A stretch of 64,000 bases of DNA. Source: Allacma fusca. Its lineage: Eukaryota; Arthropoda; Collembola; Symphypleona; Sminthuridae. The translations under genes and the position numbers were made by a program. The notes under the pieces were generated by a model. It saw only the letters and a list, made by a program, of their open reading frames with translations. It searched no databases and was not told the origin of the DNA. Positions within the stretch are counted from its first letter, which is position 1. The number at the start of each line of letters is the position of its first letter. This document shows, one piece after another, positions 22,924 through 36,330 of the stretch. The stretch covers positions 2,315,661 through 2,379,660 of the forward strand of contig OX359250.1 in the NCBI GenBank assembly GCA_947179485.1, written 5' to 3'.

Positions 22924-23101
22924 TAGTCAAATCTCGATATAATGTATGTTCAGGGGACGGCCAATTTTTATACGCTATAAAGATTTTTTCGTTATTTACA
23001 TACTCCTTGAGTATTATCTACAAGAGACTTGGGACGGCCAAACTGTACGTTATACGTGTAATATCCGTTACATAGCCATCCGTTATATCGAGATTTGACT
23101 G
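22924..23101. mobile_element. MITE with CAGTCAAATCTCGATATAA ends
   Basis: About 178 bp, with inverted ends (left copy lacks the leading C). Two internal GGGACGGCCAA motifs are present. The end sequence resembles the MITE at 3730-3886. The TSD is not clean. Confidence 0.58.
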
Positions 23102-24774
23102 TGTAATTCAAATGCGTGTATGGCGACCATCATCTCTAATCGCCACCAGACATAACTACACATTACTGCTGAAAGATTTCCCTTTAGAGGAGTCCAGAAA
23201 CAAACGTCGAGGATAGACCAAAGTCTATTTTGTGAATACAGCGTTGAAGCCTTAAAAACGGTTTTAATAGACCCGCTGAGATGGAGCCTTATTTAATTTA
23301 TGTTTATTACGTTGTATTTTTAAAATATTGTGAGGGGAACGTGCCTTTCAGGACATCATTAATGGAAAATCTTTCAACGGGTACACATGCCTGATCATCA
23401 AGAATCACATCTAAGAAAGAGTTTTCTGAAATGTTTCTTAGATTGAGTTTTCTGTTTGTTTGTAGTTCTGTAGAAAGTGAAGTAAAATTAGTAGTAGTTA
23501 AAGTTATCTACAGAAATACACTGGAATTTAAAAAAAAAAGAAATTTAAATATAAGAATAATAATTACTTCCTCTAATGCTAGATTGGTATTTTTAACATT
23601 TGCTTCATATTTTACGGGACTATACTCGTTGTACATGTTATGTGTTTGTTGGCTTGATTTATTGATGCAAATGTACCTGAATCTCTTTTAGTTCTGAAGA
23701 TGTAGTTACCATTCTGCTGTAGTTTTTAATTTATTATTGTATTTGTCATTGTAATAACCGAGCAAAACCAAAGCAGTGATGCTTATCGTATCTTTTTTTT
23801 TCATTTTGTACTTTTGAATGCGTTTTTAAAACCACCTTAATTTTTTTAAACTTTTTATGATTTTGAAGTTCCCATGTAAGCAAAAACAATGATTCTTTTA
23901 TACATTGTACTAAAATATGTCCTGTAGTTTCGTAGATGAGATTAAATCTGTACACAGAATTTAAAATAATCTCTTGGTTCCTTTTATTTTGTAGTTTTTT
24001 CAGAAAATTCACTTGTGTGTGTATTTAGGGAGGTGTAAATACATTTAAACAATGGCAATACATTAAAATTTGTATTCTATTTGTATACTGTTTACTTTTA
24101 TTTGCTTCCAGGCATCGAATCCTTGAATTGTTTTGTGAAACTGAAGAAATGTATAAGTGGTTCCACGTAGCCTTTAATTCAGCGTTGTTATTCACAAATC
24201 GCAAAACATTGACAAAATAAGAATAATTAATTTTATTGTATCTGGAGTTTATCAAATGATTTTTCTAGGTGGATATTTTTTTTAAATGGCGTTTTTACTG
24301 GGGTGCACAAGGAAACATTTTTCAAAGCTGTATTTTAGTGGGGTAATACAATTGAAAAATTTGTTCCGTAATTTTAAAGTCTACTGTATTGTGTTTTTGA
24401 ACTCATGGATTTTTAATTTTGAAGATTCCATGACCAGAGCACATGGCAGGGGTGACTTTGTTCCGCTTCCTCTGTAAACTTTTCCAAAATGGCCTGTTTT
24501 GATGAAGGGATCCTGGAATAGGAAAGTGGCTGCTCCAAAAATACATAACCAAAAAAATCCAAAGGAAATGCATTTGGGAATTTCCTTGGGATGTTCAAGC
24601 AGGTATTGTGACTCTGTCATGTAGTTTCACAGACGTATTTGGGTATACAAAGAGTACCTATGTATAATTACTGTGCACCCCTGGAGTCACAGTGGTTTAA
24701 CGTTCTAGGTATGTATACCTAGAGTCGGAACGCATCTTTTCCTTTATTTAAAACATCTCCACTAATTCCTTAAT
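23102..24774. other. Intergenic, T-rich, no recognised content
   Basis: Several short minus-strand frames, none with recognisable domains. Confidence 0.4.
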
Positions 24775-24985
24775 TATGTGAACTCCGGCTTTCAAGGGTT
24801 GTCATTGTCCTCGTAGCGACTGTCATGTCGGATCGTTCCGCAGGAAAACCCCAGTGGGAAAATGTCCCCTCCCAATTGAACACTCTTTAGAAATGTTGGA
24901 TGATTATCGGAACCCGCCAAGAATTGAACCTGAGACTCACGACAGTTAGTGCAAGCCTTAGTCGCTCAAGTTAAAATGACCGGTT
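24775..24985 (-). mobile_element. tRNA-derived SINE-like sequence
   Basis: On the minus strand, GAGCGACTAAGGCTTGCACT followed by TCTCAGGTTCAATTCTTGG resembles the A-box and B-box (GGTTCAATTC) of a tRNA head at about 24972-24905. A non-tRNA body with CGGAACGATCCGACATGACA follows. It does not form a complete cloverleaf, so it is not called a tRNA gene. Confidence 0.48.
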
Positions 24986-25526
24986 CTCATTGTGGATGTT
25001 TTAAATAATTATGTATAATAAACTTTGAAGAAAATGTAGGGAGTGAAGCTTTTTTGTAATTTATCATGTAACTTTTTAGGAACGGTTATATCGGTTCGTC
25101 CATCGTATTGTCAGGCATTCATTTAATAACTTTTTGGTTTTTATTACATGAATGTATTTTGTTACTGTACTGTGAGTAGTTTTTCAACTGTGCTTGTTTG
25201 TGGTAATGACTACTGACATTATCCGACTATGGAATTACGTCGTAGAGTGCTGTCTTGCTATCATTGATCTCATTTATGAGAGCATTTTGAATGGAATATT
25301 TTATCATTGTCAGAACCACAATGATGTTCTTCTCTTCAGATCTTTACCTCGAGCATAGGAAGTAATTACGTACTCATCTTTTAAGTTACGTTAGAATCTT
25401 AAATGAGTATTGTGTTGGATGCAAGTTTGCAAATTCATTTCCAGCTCGATTTAACTGTCATTTAGAGCATGCTAAGTTTCTAGTTAAATGCTCCTCAATT
25501 TTTTAGTGTGAAAGAAAGTATGTACA
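24986..25526. other. Intergenic, no recognised content
   Basis: No repeat ends or coding signal seen. Confidence 0.35.
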
Positions 25527-25650
25527 GGGTGCCGTAAATCCTTCCTCGGTCACCGCATTTAAGTGCCAATGCCAGAAAAATTGAATTATTCCCCATTTAA
25601 GTACCAATTTTCCCTTCAGATTTTTTAACGATTGTTCCAACCCCTAGCTC
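25527..25650 (+). repeat. CAGGGTGCC-family end, copy 1
   Basis: TACAGGGTGCCGTAAATCC, followed about 90 bp later by CAGATTTTTTAACGATTGTTCC, matches the left ends at 30520 and 46264. No matching right end was found. Confidence 0.5.
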
Positions 25651-28600
25651 AAAAACCCAAGATACAGCGTGCAGGGAAGTGGAGCAGTCAATTTTCTTTG
25701 AAACACTGACGACAGGAAGGTTTTGCGGCACTATGTACATACTTGAGCTGAAAGCTTGAGGCCTGAAGAATGGTTCCCATATACTGTGACTCCATGACTT
25801 CAACAAGGATCGACTAGATTTTTACAAGTGTGCATCGATTTTCGACTGTACACGTTTACAAACAGGAACTAAATGACCTCTGATCACCGTATGCTGCGCA
25901 GCATGTTACTACTCTTCGAATGTCAACGCTGCTAAGCATATTTTTACGTGAATTACCTGGGAAAAAAGAAACGACCTTGGTCAATGCTTGTTGTTTTTAA
26001 AAAACAAACACGAACGTTTGCAAGAAAATATGAATCCTGCAACTTTTTTTAGAGTTCCCAATGCGGTGTAGCCTTGTTTACAAAGCTGGTTAACTTGACT
26101 AGATGAATTTACTAAGACACGAGTGACAAGACTAGAGATTCCTTTGGACAGGTGAACTGGAACTAAAATATACTAAAGATAGGGTACTGGAATAGAATGG
26201 ACCAGATCAGTTTCTTCCGACTAGACTGGAAATGATTACTTGGCGGGCAGGAATCGACACAATCAAAACACCGTGATTTTGTTGAAAAACATTTATATGC
26301 ACGACGGGTTGTAAAAATGAAAATGCCAGTCGAGGCACAATTTTTTGACATGGTCGGCATTTTGGACATTCCGAATTTTCAAAATTATTACGGCAAGCTC
26401 TTACTGCGCAAAACATTTTTCTAGTGAATGTAACTAGTGCCACCTTACGAAAGTCCAATTTTTGAAAACTTTAACTGTATTGAAATTTTTTCCATTTGAG
26501 TTCGATAAAAAATTGTCTTGGATTAATTGAAAATATGTATTTTCAACGGGGTTTAGGAACTTCCACATCCGAATTTTGCGATTACCTAATAACTTGAAAC
26601 TATGAAAATGCCTGCCCGAAACACCGGACAATTTCAAAACAAGGTACTGGATGTGCATTTTTGTCTGAGCAAGCATATAACATAAGGCATATTCATTTTT
26701 ACAACCTTGTGGGCATGGTATATGAGACCCTCAATGAGCTAGCAAAATCTGACCGTGATAGCGAATCTATTGTATCAATGCATGTCCGCTGCAAGAACTG
26801 CACAATGTGGGCGGATAAAGTTGTGGAAACAGTGTACCAGGGTGCCAGGAAGTCCTGATTTCCCGGTAGTCCATATGAGGATGCCATGTTTTAGGAAACC
26901 TTTTCGCAGTTTAAAAAAAATTGTTCCATCCCGCTGGCCCACAAGCTCTAGAAGAAGCGGCTTCAGGAGCTAAGGGGAGAAAAATGGGCAAATTTCTGCT
27001 GTCCCCATTTTAATATTGGCGATTAGGCTCGCATAAAGATATTTCGACATCCCTGTGCTTGTTACAACCAAGGGAACTCATTTAAAACTAGTATAATTTT
27101 TTCCATATCAAAAACATGCCTCACTTCCTTGACAACTGTATAGAGAGTTTAAGGTAACGGGGTGGAGCAGATTGTGCAAAATCTGAGGGAGAATTCAATA
27201 TCGCTGACAAAACTTGAAGAAGTACCACTTGCGAGAATCCTTATCTCAAAGAAGTACTAAATGGCGTTGCAGTTCAATTACAAAATGTCCCATTTGCAAA
27301 TGTTATAACTCATATAATTAAAATGTGACCAGTGCATATTAGCGAATGGTGTAGCTGTAGAGGACTTTAACGCAGTAGATGATTCTTTCTCTGCGTTCGT
27401 CTTCCTCATTGTACTGAATCAGACACGTTAATAAAATCATGAAAGTTCTGTTCACACTGAACAACGGGGCGAGGTTCTATCCAAGAAATGATTATGCCAG
27501 TGGTACGTTTTCAAATTCAGGATCTGAGTCTTTGGTACTTTTCAAAGTTTTACCGGCCATATTTTTAGCAACCCTGCGTAGGGCTAGGTGAACTTAACAG
27601 TTGGTTGGCCCCTGTATGTAAAGGGTCGCACATATCATTTGACCAACCCTCCTGTAGCCCTCATAATGAAATCAATGACATATTCAACTCCCCGAATTTA
27701 CAGAAAACTTTGCAGATATTTTAAACTTTTATTCCTTCATGTAGACACCTTCACATTAATTATAAACGTAAGGGTTTTATTTAGGATTTCAGTTCTTCCC
27801 ATTTTTATAATTGCGTCAATTTGTTTTTAAACTTTCTTTTTTTAATGCTTGTTTGTCGAAAATTTGTGTTCCTTATAGGAAAATGTATGGTTGCAAAATG
27901 CAAGATTTGAGAGATTGGAGGTCAGGACAACAGTGTTTGATGGAGTTGTGACGTCATCATTTTATGTAATATGCAAAATGTGTTATAAAAGTATTTTAGG
28001 CATGCTGTACTTGCGGATGATTAGAGACGAAATCATTCACTTTTTTATTTCTTTACAAGTTAAGAATTCAAAAAATTTCCTACATGATAGTGTTTCTATT
28101 TTTCTTATAGTGGTGAGATTTCCCATGATAATAAGCTGAATTTCTCCAAATATTTCTTTCTGTTTTAATCGTTATTGCCCACAATTCTCGATTTAAGGAA
28201 TTATCGGATGACTTTCTAAAAGACCCTAGCATATTTTCAAAGACCAAAAATGTGTTTTATTCAAACAAGTGCATTGCTGAAAAATTATCCTTTCTGAAAT
28301 CCTAACAAATTTTCGACTACACGTCTTATTCTCGACTACTGTAACCGCAAATATTGCTAATATTTCAGAAAATTGGCAGGATCATTTAGTATCAATATTC
28401 AAAAGAGTTGAATAAGTCATGGGTAAATCTCTTATGTTGGTGAGTGTGGGAGCAACTGATTTGACATGTCCTATACATACGGCAAAAGATGCAGGGGAAA
28501 TAAAAGTTCAAATACAGCAATAAAATACAAATGCTGGTTTGATAGCAAATAAAATAAAATAACAAGTGACAACAAAATTTGCCAAAGAATCATTTCGTAT

Positions 28601-30519
28601 AGTCTGTTCATAATTTGGTGTAAACAAAAAATATTCAAAATACTTCTATTATCAGGTAAATTATATACGGCCTTTGTCAGTTACAAAAGTTGGGGGACAC
28701 CTGCATTGGATGTCTCTCCCTTCGAAAAAAAGTTGGAGACAATGTGTCCCACCCATGTCTGCTAAATGCACTATTTTCAAGCACTTCTTTATATGGGCGT
28801 TTCGCCGGGGATAGTCAAAACTGTCCGTTGTGGCGAGAGTTGCCTGTACCTGTTTTAAAGGATGGACACATCTTCGAGGAGCTACACCCTTTAAGGTGCT
28901 TTAGTAATGAGAGTACATTGTAACTGTTTCTCCGGGGTTTGAAAGGTAAAACCAGTGATTTGGTTTTTACAGCGGTTTACTATTACAAGTAATAATGAAT
29001 ATTTATTATTAGTATTTCCAATTTTCCACGGGTAATTAAGTACTTGCACTTGGAACAAGTAATGATTATTGTAAGTTACCAGAAAGTATCTTCAAACAGT
29101 AAAAGACATTTTGGACGCATACATGTATTATTTGTGATAGAGTAAAGCGGTCCCAGCTAAAATCGATTAGGGAAACTGAAAACTACAAATATCTTGCCAG
29201 TAGGCAAATCAGCATGAGTCGGTATTTTCTATTTGTATCGTCATATTCTACTTCCCATCTATATCAATATAATAGTATAGACACATTAACTTCGAAACCC
29301 ATACTTTTACATAATACAATACGATTGCCAATTTTTAATTAGTAACTTTGCAATAATCTGAAATAGTTTTATGCAAAAATATTAAACGTCTAGATATCAA
29401 TCAAGGTTATCAACCACACAATTTGGAATCATTTGGAGTTTGTTAAAATTCTTGTGTCAACGTACTGTTACTTCATAATTCACCTGTTTTTTAAAATTGT
29501 ACTATGTTCCAGTCAATCTATCCCCAGAATCCGGAATTAACCTATTTGAGCCAATATCGGATAAACAGCTTTACTCAAACTAGGTTTGGTCAGAACGTTG
29601 TACCAAGTTTGATTAGAAAGCTCATCGCAAGTGTGACTCTGGCTTGTTTCTGTCACTAAAGGAAAAAGACATATTATTATTTAGATTAAATTTTATAGCA
29701 GAAATATTGGACAAAATTCAAGCCCAGAAGCAAACCTGAAATTAACATAATCATTGGTGAGTACGGTGCGTCGTTACTTTCGCCATTATTCAAAATCTGA
29801 AGTCCTCTTCTGCCCTTTCTAGCTCACATACAGTATTTCAGAACTTAAAAGGTTCCAATAAAATATAATAGACAAGCATAAGAGCAATAAGCATAAAGTT
29901 TCGCCACTGGAAAATACATTTTCGTATGTTTAACCATGTAATTAAAGGCAAGACCATTCATTCGCTTCAAACTCCTCGTCTGCCCGCATCATTATATGAT
30001 TATATAATAATTATCACAAACTTTTTAGCCTTTGTGGTAATCTCAAACCAATTAGGAGCGCGGCTGAAGACAAAAACGGTTTATCATGGGCAAAATATCG
30101 AAATATGTGTCGAATGAAGGAGAGTTTTAAAAACATTGCTTCATCATCACGATCAATTTATGTTTTAAGATACGTAAAATCCTTCAAAAAGTATTAACCC
30201 AAGCCTTTAGTTGTTGAATTTTCAGACATTTTCATACGCGTTTTGTGGGATTAGTTAATATCCAAAAAAGCAAGAGGTAAAGATTATATAATTAACGCTT
30301 ATTTTATATTTTATATACAAATAAACGGGAGTAATAAGTAATCTCCGAAATCATACGGAACTGTGTGCCTTCCATCTTCTACAATGGTTTAAACATATAA
30401 CATTAACATTGTCGGAAATATACCTTACTGTAGCGTTCATATGTAGCTGTAAAATATTTCATTAGTTCGAAAGAATTCTCTTGGGATTGTATTGTGGCAT
30501 TGTATTTATGTAGAATGTA
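25651..30519. other. Intergenic, mostly unassigned
   Basis: 26661-26855 encodes NIRHIHFYNLVGMVYETLNE with CKNC and a good codon-like run, perhaps a worn element gene. 26845-26930 again shows CAGGGTGCC and TTAAAAAAAATTGTTCC of the CAGGGTGCC family. 28830-28925 has two GAGAGTnnnnTGTA ends like the MITE at 3730. 28500-28570 is rich in AAATACAAATGC words. None of these can be bounded. Confidence 0.35.
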
Positions 30520-31232
30520 CAGGGTGCCATAAAACCTTCCGTGTCTAAATCGCATAAGGGACGATGATAAAAAAAATTGAATTACCTCATTTTTAGCTAT
30601 TTCTTCCAGATTTTCCAAAATTTGTTGCACTTATTTCCGGTCAGGGAATAGCGGAATAGGAATAGCGGGAATAGCAGGGAATAGAGCGTGAAAAATACGC
30701 CGAATTGTTATACGAATTTGCAAAATCTAAAACCTTTTCAATAAGTTATAATTTTTTCTTGATAACTACCAGTAAGGTAAACTGCTGCAGTTTGTGGCTC
30801 TTAAACAATGACATCTAGTTTGAATGAATTCCCATAAAATTTGCTGCGAACCTATCGTTTTTGTGATTACAGTATCAGGTCTTGCCTGAAATAACTGTAA
30901 CATAACAATTTCCTCGTTTTCCGCATCTTCTTTGCCCCCCAACCTTGTTCATTATTTTTGCTCCCTATACTCGTAGTGAATTTCCGGGTAGCTCATTAAA
31001 AATTTAATAAAATTGTCTACCAACCAGCGTCAAATTAAATTTTGAAATGTTTTAATAGTAGATTTAAATGTCTAGAGGTTCACATTTTGAGCCTCTCTGG
31101 TCGGAAATATTGATTCAGGTCTACGTAACAGTCTTAAAAAATTATGATTTTTTTAAACAATGGGGAACTTCAATATTTTGCATGGCCATTTATATGAGCT
31201 TGGACTGGAAGTAAATGTTTTATGGCAACCTG
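30520..31232. mobile_element. Element with CAGGGTGCCATAAAAC ends
   Basis: It is 713 bp. The left end CAGGGTGCCATAAAACCTTCC faces the complement of CAGGTTGCCATAAAACATTT on the right. The left flank is TA and the right TG, so a TA target (Tc1/mariner type) is suggested but not shown. There is no open transposase. Confidence 0.55.
30640..30695. repeat. GGGAATAGC microsatellite-like patch
   Basis: Five or so degenerate GGAATAGC units within the CAGGGTGCC element. Confidence 0.6.
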
Positions 31233-32238
31233 TGCATCTAGAATCTAGAAACTCATACTGTGTAAATAGCTACATAATAAGCTATATAAGTACCTACTTG
31301 TATTTCACTGGCTAAAACGAGGTGTCTATAAATCACACTAGTTGATAAGGAATTATATACATATGTACATGTACATTAAACTATTCTAACAATTTGTATT
31401 TGTTTCACTAACTGGATAAAAAGATCGGCAATTGCGCCTTTCGAGTATCAAGTGTATCTAAATAAATACCTTAAGTAACCCAATGTTTAACGATACCTGC
31501 GAAATTAAACTAGTTACATAAAGCAGAACACCTAGTGAGGAAACACTAAAAATCAGTTTTTTTCTTTAAACAAACAAAGCGCAGGTAATAGGATAGTAGC
31601 TATAGTTAAGTTTGTTAAAGTATTTTCTAAGACTTACAATAAAATCATAGACACGGCTGCTGGTATAGTACAATGTAGATAAATAAAATTACAGACCCTG
31701 CTAAGACTTTTGACACTTCAAAAATGATAAAGGTGAAAAGTTCATTTTGTCATATTTTTAATATTTCAGAGTTAGCACAGCATTTAAAATACACGGATAA
31801 TTATGCATCCCTATGTATTTAAAGAATTAAATTTGCATTTTGTAAAAATCGATCAATTTGCATAGCAAAATAGCATAATTTAGAGGGGAAATTAAGACAA
31901 ACGTAGAACAGTGCCAACATAAAATCCCCCATGTTCATATATGCAATTTTATGGAAGCATCACCATCACAACACAATTCAATCCAGTCAATTCAACAAGC
32001 TGTTCTGTACTGCTGTGCTAGGAGGATTTTCAAACCTTTTCTTAATCAAGATTTACTCTTTTGAGTGACTGTTCTGAGGTGGGACGTGAGAAGTAAATGA
32101 CTAATGCGACCCTGGTGACCAAATGTGGAGGAGGCGGAACAAAAATTTCAGTACTATATTTTAATACCCAGCCTCATTACACTTTTGTAAGTTACTAAAA
32201 ACCGACATGCACACATCTTGTGTCATCTACAGTCATTG
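31233..32238. other. Intergenic, no recognised content
   Basis: AT-rich; no ends or coding signal seen. Confidence 0.35.
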
Positions 32239-32246
32239 ATGATAAA

Positions 32247-32846
32247 TAGGCCTCCGCACATGTACATTTTCCTTAAGGATGAACATGAACATGGACATGA
32301 ACATGAATTTTCATGATTTACATGAGTTATTTTCAAAATCACCCGAATTAAATCATGTCACACAAACCGAATACTTGACTTTTATTTCATGTAGATAAAG
32401 TACACTTGAACATGGCATTTACATGAACATGAAAAGTGACAATTTCAAGTACATGAACTGGACATGAACATGTACATGATGACAAGAAATTAAATTCACA
32501 CTACTTATCCATTCATACATACTGCTACTTCCTGGCACTGTTTCTGTCGTATATAATCCTTCGTTTTCGTAGTAGTAAAAATCTACAACCTAAATGACTG
32601 GTAACACTGGTAGCTTGAGTTCATGTTTTCTGATTTTGTGAACATGAAAGTGTACATGAAAACATCATTATGTTTTCTAGGTAACCTGTACATGATAACA
32701 CAACTTGAAAAATCATGTCTTATGTCAAGTATGTTTTAAATACACACGAATCTTTTGTAATTCGGTAATCGGATACACGAACACGAGTTGAAACATGAGT
32801 CACACATGAAACATTCATGTCTGAGTTGTACATGTGCGGAGGCCTG
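32247..32846. mobile_element. hAT-like element, GAACATGAACATG repeats
   Basis: It is 600 bp. The inverted ends are YAGGCCTCCGCACATGTACA (T on the left, C on the right) and the exact TSD is ATGATAAA (32239-32246 and 32847-32854). GAACATGGACATGAACATG units fill both flanks of the core, along with ACATGAA and CATGTACATG. It has no coding capacity. Confidence 0.9.
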
Positions 32847-32854
32847 ATGATAAA

Positions 32855-33757
32855 TTCGCTTAACAGTTCGTCCAAAATTATCTGCAAGAGGTTTAGTTGA
32901 ACTTGTATTTGTCTTTTTTGAAAGCATAAATAGTCCTTCAAACGACATAAAAACCACAACAATTCTTTCTCATGTTGTTGAACTAATGCGACTGTGCATA
33001 CAATACATGGTACTAAAAAAATCCCAACTTGAAGAGAATCTTTTCCTGCTTTTTCATGATTTTATTAAGATTTCCGATTTATTGCACGGATTAACACAAA
33101 AATAAAAGCTAAACAAAATTAGAAACACCTGGCTTTGTACGTTTATAAATCAGCGCTCGTAAAAATGTCAAGCATGGAGGCTACATTTTACATTACCACG
33201 ATTTTTATATGACAATAGTAATAACAATACTAGTAATTTTAGATTTCTTCTAAGACTTGGGACCAAAAGGTGAGACTGACCATATTTAGCAGGGGTATAT
33301 TTTAAATATCCCTGAAAGAGCATTTTTAAGTGTCCCTTTCGAGTGTGAAGTTCCTACAGGGACGTCGTTAACAAGTTTGGAAAACCCTGTCGGCAAAAGG
33401 TCAACAATTTTCCCGTGTTAACAAAACAAATTCCCCTAAGAAAGTAAAAACATAAGAAAATTTGAAAATCCCTGTTTAGAAAAAAATTATTCACTGTGAA
33501 ACCCCTGGGAACAATCTTCCTTCTTACTACACCCGGCCCATGAATTTAGGTACATTTAGATTCCAGAGATGTAGAACAACAATATAATGCGTACAGTATG
33601 AGCTACGGACGGGTAATTCGGACATGCGAATGAAATACATACGCAGTAACCAAATGCATATTACCAACAGTACTCAAAAAGTATGTACATAGAATGTGGA
33701 TACTGTGCTTTCACATATTAACTACATGTCAATAGCTCATTGTCATGAGAGCTGGTA
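32855..33757. other. Intergenic with a worn AAATCCCTG relative (33285-33543)
   Basis: 33285-33543 carries CAGGGGTATATTT, AAAATCCCTG, AATTCCCCT and GTCAACAATTT words in the order seen in the 3060-3449 element, ending ACACCCGGCCCATG. The rest has no recognised content. Confidence 0.5.
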
Positions 33758-33765
33758 GTGAGTAC

Positions 33766-34797
33766 CAGGGTTGGCCAATTGAAAATGCCATGGCATTTTG
33801 GGCATTTTCAATTCATGGCATTTTCGGCATTTTTGGCATAATCCGCGTAGGGCAGGCATTTTGGGCATATTCAATCATTTCTTGGGATACTTCTGCCTGG
33901 ACGCTATCTATTATTTTTTAGCAAGGTAACTTTCGATACATGTTTTGTTTGAAGCAATGCAAATATCTTTATAATTGCATACCTGAAATTTCATTAATTG
34001 TAGCGTGTCTTGATTCACTATACTAAAATTTTTATTATCATTATTTTAAATCTCATTCCATTTTTTAATTTTAACATGAGATTTAATCACGATACCTCGA
34101 ATCAATGACAATATTCAGCTTCATTGATCAGACATTGGTAAAAATAAAATGTTGCATAATTACTTTCATAACAAGCGGTTGGATTATACCATAAACTGGC
34201 GTGCTCGCACGAAAGTTTAAACGCCCCAGTGGAGGTAAAACGGGAATTATCCAAATGTAGTACCCAACGTGTATTGCTCTCGACAACGATGTGACCAAAG
34301 AAATCGCTTTAAGTTCACAAGAATCAGCGTTGGTCAAATCATTCTCAACAAAGCCAGAACCGAGGTCATCAAACCAAATTAGACATGTTTAACATGTGTA
34401 TAAAATATCACTGCAATCCCGAATTGGAAAAAAATATTTTAGATGACGAAGAAAATTATAGTTTTACTTTTCACGAGTCCGAAGTTGATGTTGAGGATAT
34501 TGTTGACTTAGATTAATAATACACAGGGGAAGAAACGATGTAGGAATACTAACAGATTACAACTTGCTATGTTTTAGATTAATTCATTCTGTAAAATGTA
34601 TATTTTTAAATGAAGTTTGACCTATAAAAAATCTTTAAACAAGAGCGGTAAATAATGATTATTTACAAAATAATCGAAAATGCCCAAAATGCCGGGCATT
34701 TTGAAAGTTGGGCATTTTCGGCATTTTCAGGGCATTTTCAGGGCATTTTCAACCGGGCAGGCATAAAATCGAGGGCATTTTCATTTGGCCAACCCTG
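33766..34797. mobile_element. hAT-like element, GGCATTTTC repeats, with a coding relic
   Basis: It is 1032 bp. The inverted ends are CAGGGTTGGCCAA, followed by TTGAAAATGCC on the left and its near complement on the right. The exact TSD is GTGAGTAC (33758-33765 and 34798-34805). TTTTGGGCATTTTC runs lie inside both ends on the same strand. At 34385-34516 a 43-codon frame ends in an acidic tail (ESEVDVEDIVDLD), plausible as the last part of a deleted transposase gene. Confidence 0.92.
34385..34516 (+). pseudogene. Possible 3' remnant of a hAT transposase gene
   Basis: It reads MFNMCIKYHCNPELEKNILD, then DEENYSFTFHESEVDVEDIV-DLD and TAA. Acidic C-termini are common in hAT transposases, and the position inside a hAT-like element fits, but no catalytic (DDE or hATC) motif is present. 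This is an inference from place and composition. Confidence 0.35.
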
Positions 34798-35279
34798 GTG
34801 AGTACAACGGTAGTGAAAACAGAGTTCCCTTATCCCCCGAGCATATTCAGAACATTTGTTGATTGTGTATTTAAATCCACTGGAAAGTACATACTAGATC
34901 TGATGATAACTCAAAATTGAGTGTTCAGAAAAAGTGTTAAGAACCATTATCGTGCAGGGGAGCACCCATAATATGCCATCAATAGCACAGCCAAAGGAGT
35001 TTGTGATTAAAATCATGGAAGGAGCAATCATAAACGATCAATTGAAAGCAATACAAAGAGAGCTAATAGATCCAATGAAAATTAAGGCATTAGTAATTTA
35101 AACTTGGTTACGGGATTTGGGTGTCAGATGAAGAATCAGCTGAAAAACTCCGAGCTATGACTTTCATTGAAATAAACAATCAATGTGTTACTACCCCATT
35201 AAAACGGGTTAAATTAATGGGAGTACCCCCATTTATAGACAACGAACTGCTAAAACATGAACTGCAAATTAATGTTAGG

Positions 35280-36330
35280 TAAACTCCTAGTTCGTCACTC
35301 CCACTCCCGATCAGTCCCAGAAGGGCTGAGATACATTCAGTCTACTCAGTCCTTGCTTATTATAGTGAGTCCAACTCAGACTCAGTCCCAATAAACCAGT
35401 GCTGGGCGTTAGAATCTCAGCTATGCTATTTTCCACTATCCTTAAATTGCGAGCATCCGGCTTCTATTAATTCTATTCTACTTTCCAGAATTTTTCGTTT
35501 CCGTCTATTCTACTTCTACGCCTTTACTATACTTTCTATTCTACTTCTACTTCTACATTTCCTGCCGTAGTACTAACTATTCTACTTCTATTCTATCCAG
35601 TTCGAATGCAACAATAGTGCTACATATCGCTAAGTACAAAGTAATGCCTAATTCCCGGATTCCAAAACGTATTTGAAATACAAATCAAAGCTTTTCGTTC
35701 GTTTGGACTGTACACAGTAGTACAGTGTATTACATTTCGTTACCTTATTCCTTCTTGCATTCACGGGATGGCAGTTTAAATGCGTTCGACATTGTTACCT
35801 GTATTATCATGATTTTAATGATACGTTATAGTATGCATGCATGAATTTATGTGTATGCTATGCTACTTCTCCTTCTACCATCGGCTCTTGTATCGCCCAT
35901 CTATTCTATTTCTAATTCTACCACAGGATGCTGGCTTGACAGCTAAATACTGCTACTCTAATTGCTTAATTATTCAAAATTCGGCTTCCATTTACTTCTA
36001 CTCGATGGATTTTAGTGTTACCTCTATTCTATTTCTACTCTTTTTGGCTCATTTATTTTGACTTCTACTCTATTTTTTCCTCTACTTCTATTGTCGGTAG
36101 AGTAGAAGGCCCAGCACTGCAATAAACTCTGGTCAAACTTCCACTCAGTCCCCAACAAAACAAAATGGCTCTAACTTCCATCCTTGGGCTTTAATATGTG
36201 GCGCTAAAATTTAAAAATTGCGTAATATTGTACGATTATACGCGCATCAGTCCCGCTCAGTCCATGTATATACTTCAACCAGTTAAAACCATTAGTCCCA
36301 CTCACCGACGGTATAACCAAGTCGTAAATT
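35280..36330. mobile_element. CACTCAGTCCC-repeat insert (probable hAT-like), interrupted
   Basis: Both flanks of the 35397-36119 element are made of ACTCAGTCCCA and CTCCCACTC words (35290-35396, 36128-36310), which separate the two parts of the LINE fossil. The ends and TSD could not be fixed. Confidence 0.45.
35397..36119. mobile_element. hAT-like element, TTCTACTTCTATTCTAC repeats
   Basis: It is 723 bp. The inverted ends are CAGTGCTGGGC and the exact TSD is CAATAAAC (35389-35396 and 36120-36127). TTCTATTCTACTTCTAC repeats run along the same strand at both ends, so most of one strand is pyrimidine-rich. It is nested in the ACTCAGTCCC insert. Confidence 0.9.

Noticed and set aside
24900-24972. 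tRNA gene on the minus strand
   Set aside because: Only A-box and B-box-like words are present, with no complete cloverleaf, and a non-tRNA body follows. A SINE fits better.
32281-32480. Host microsatellite of ACATGA units
   Set aside because: The block is bounded by exact inverted ends and an 8-bp duplication, so it is part of a transposon rather than a free microsatellite.
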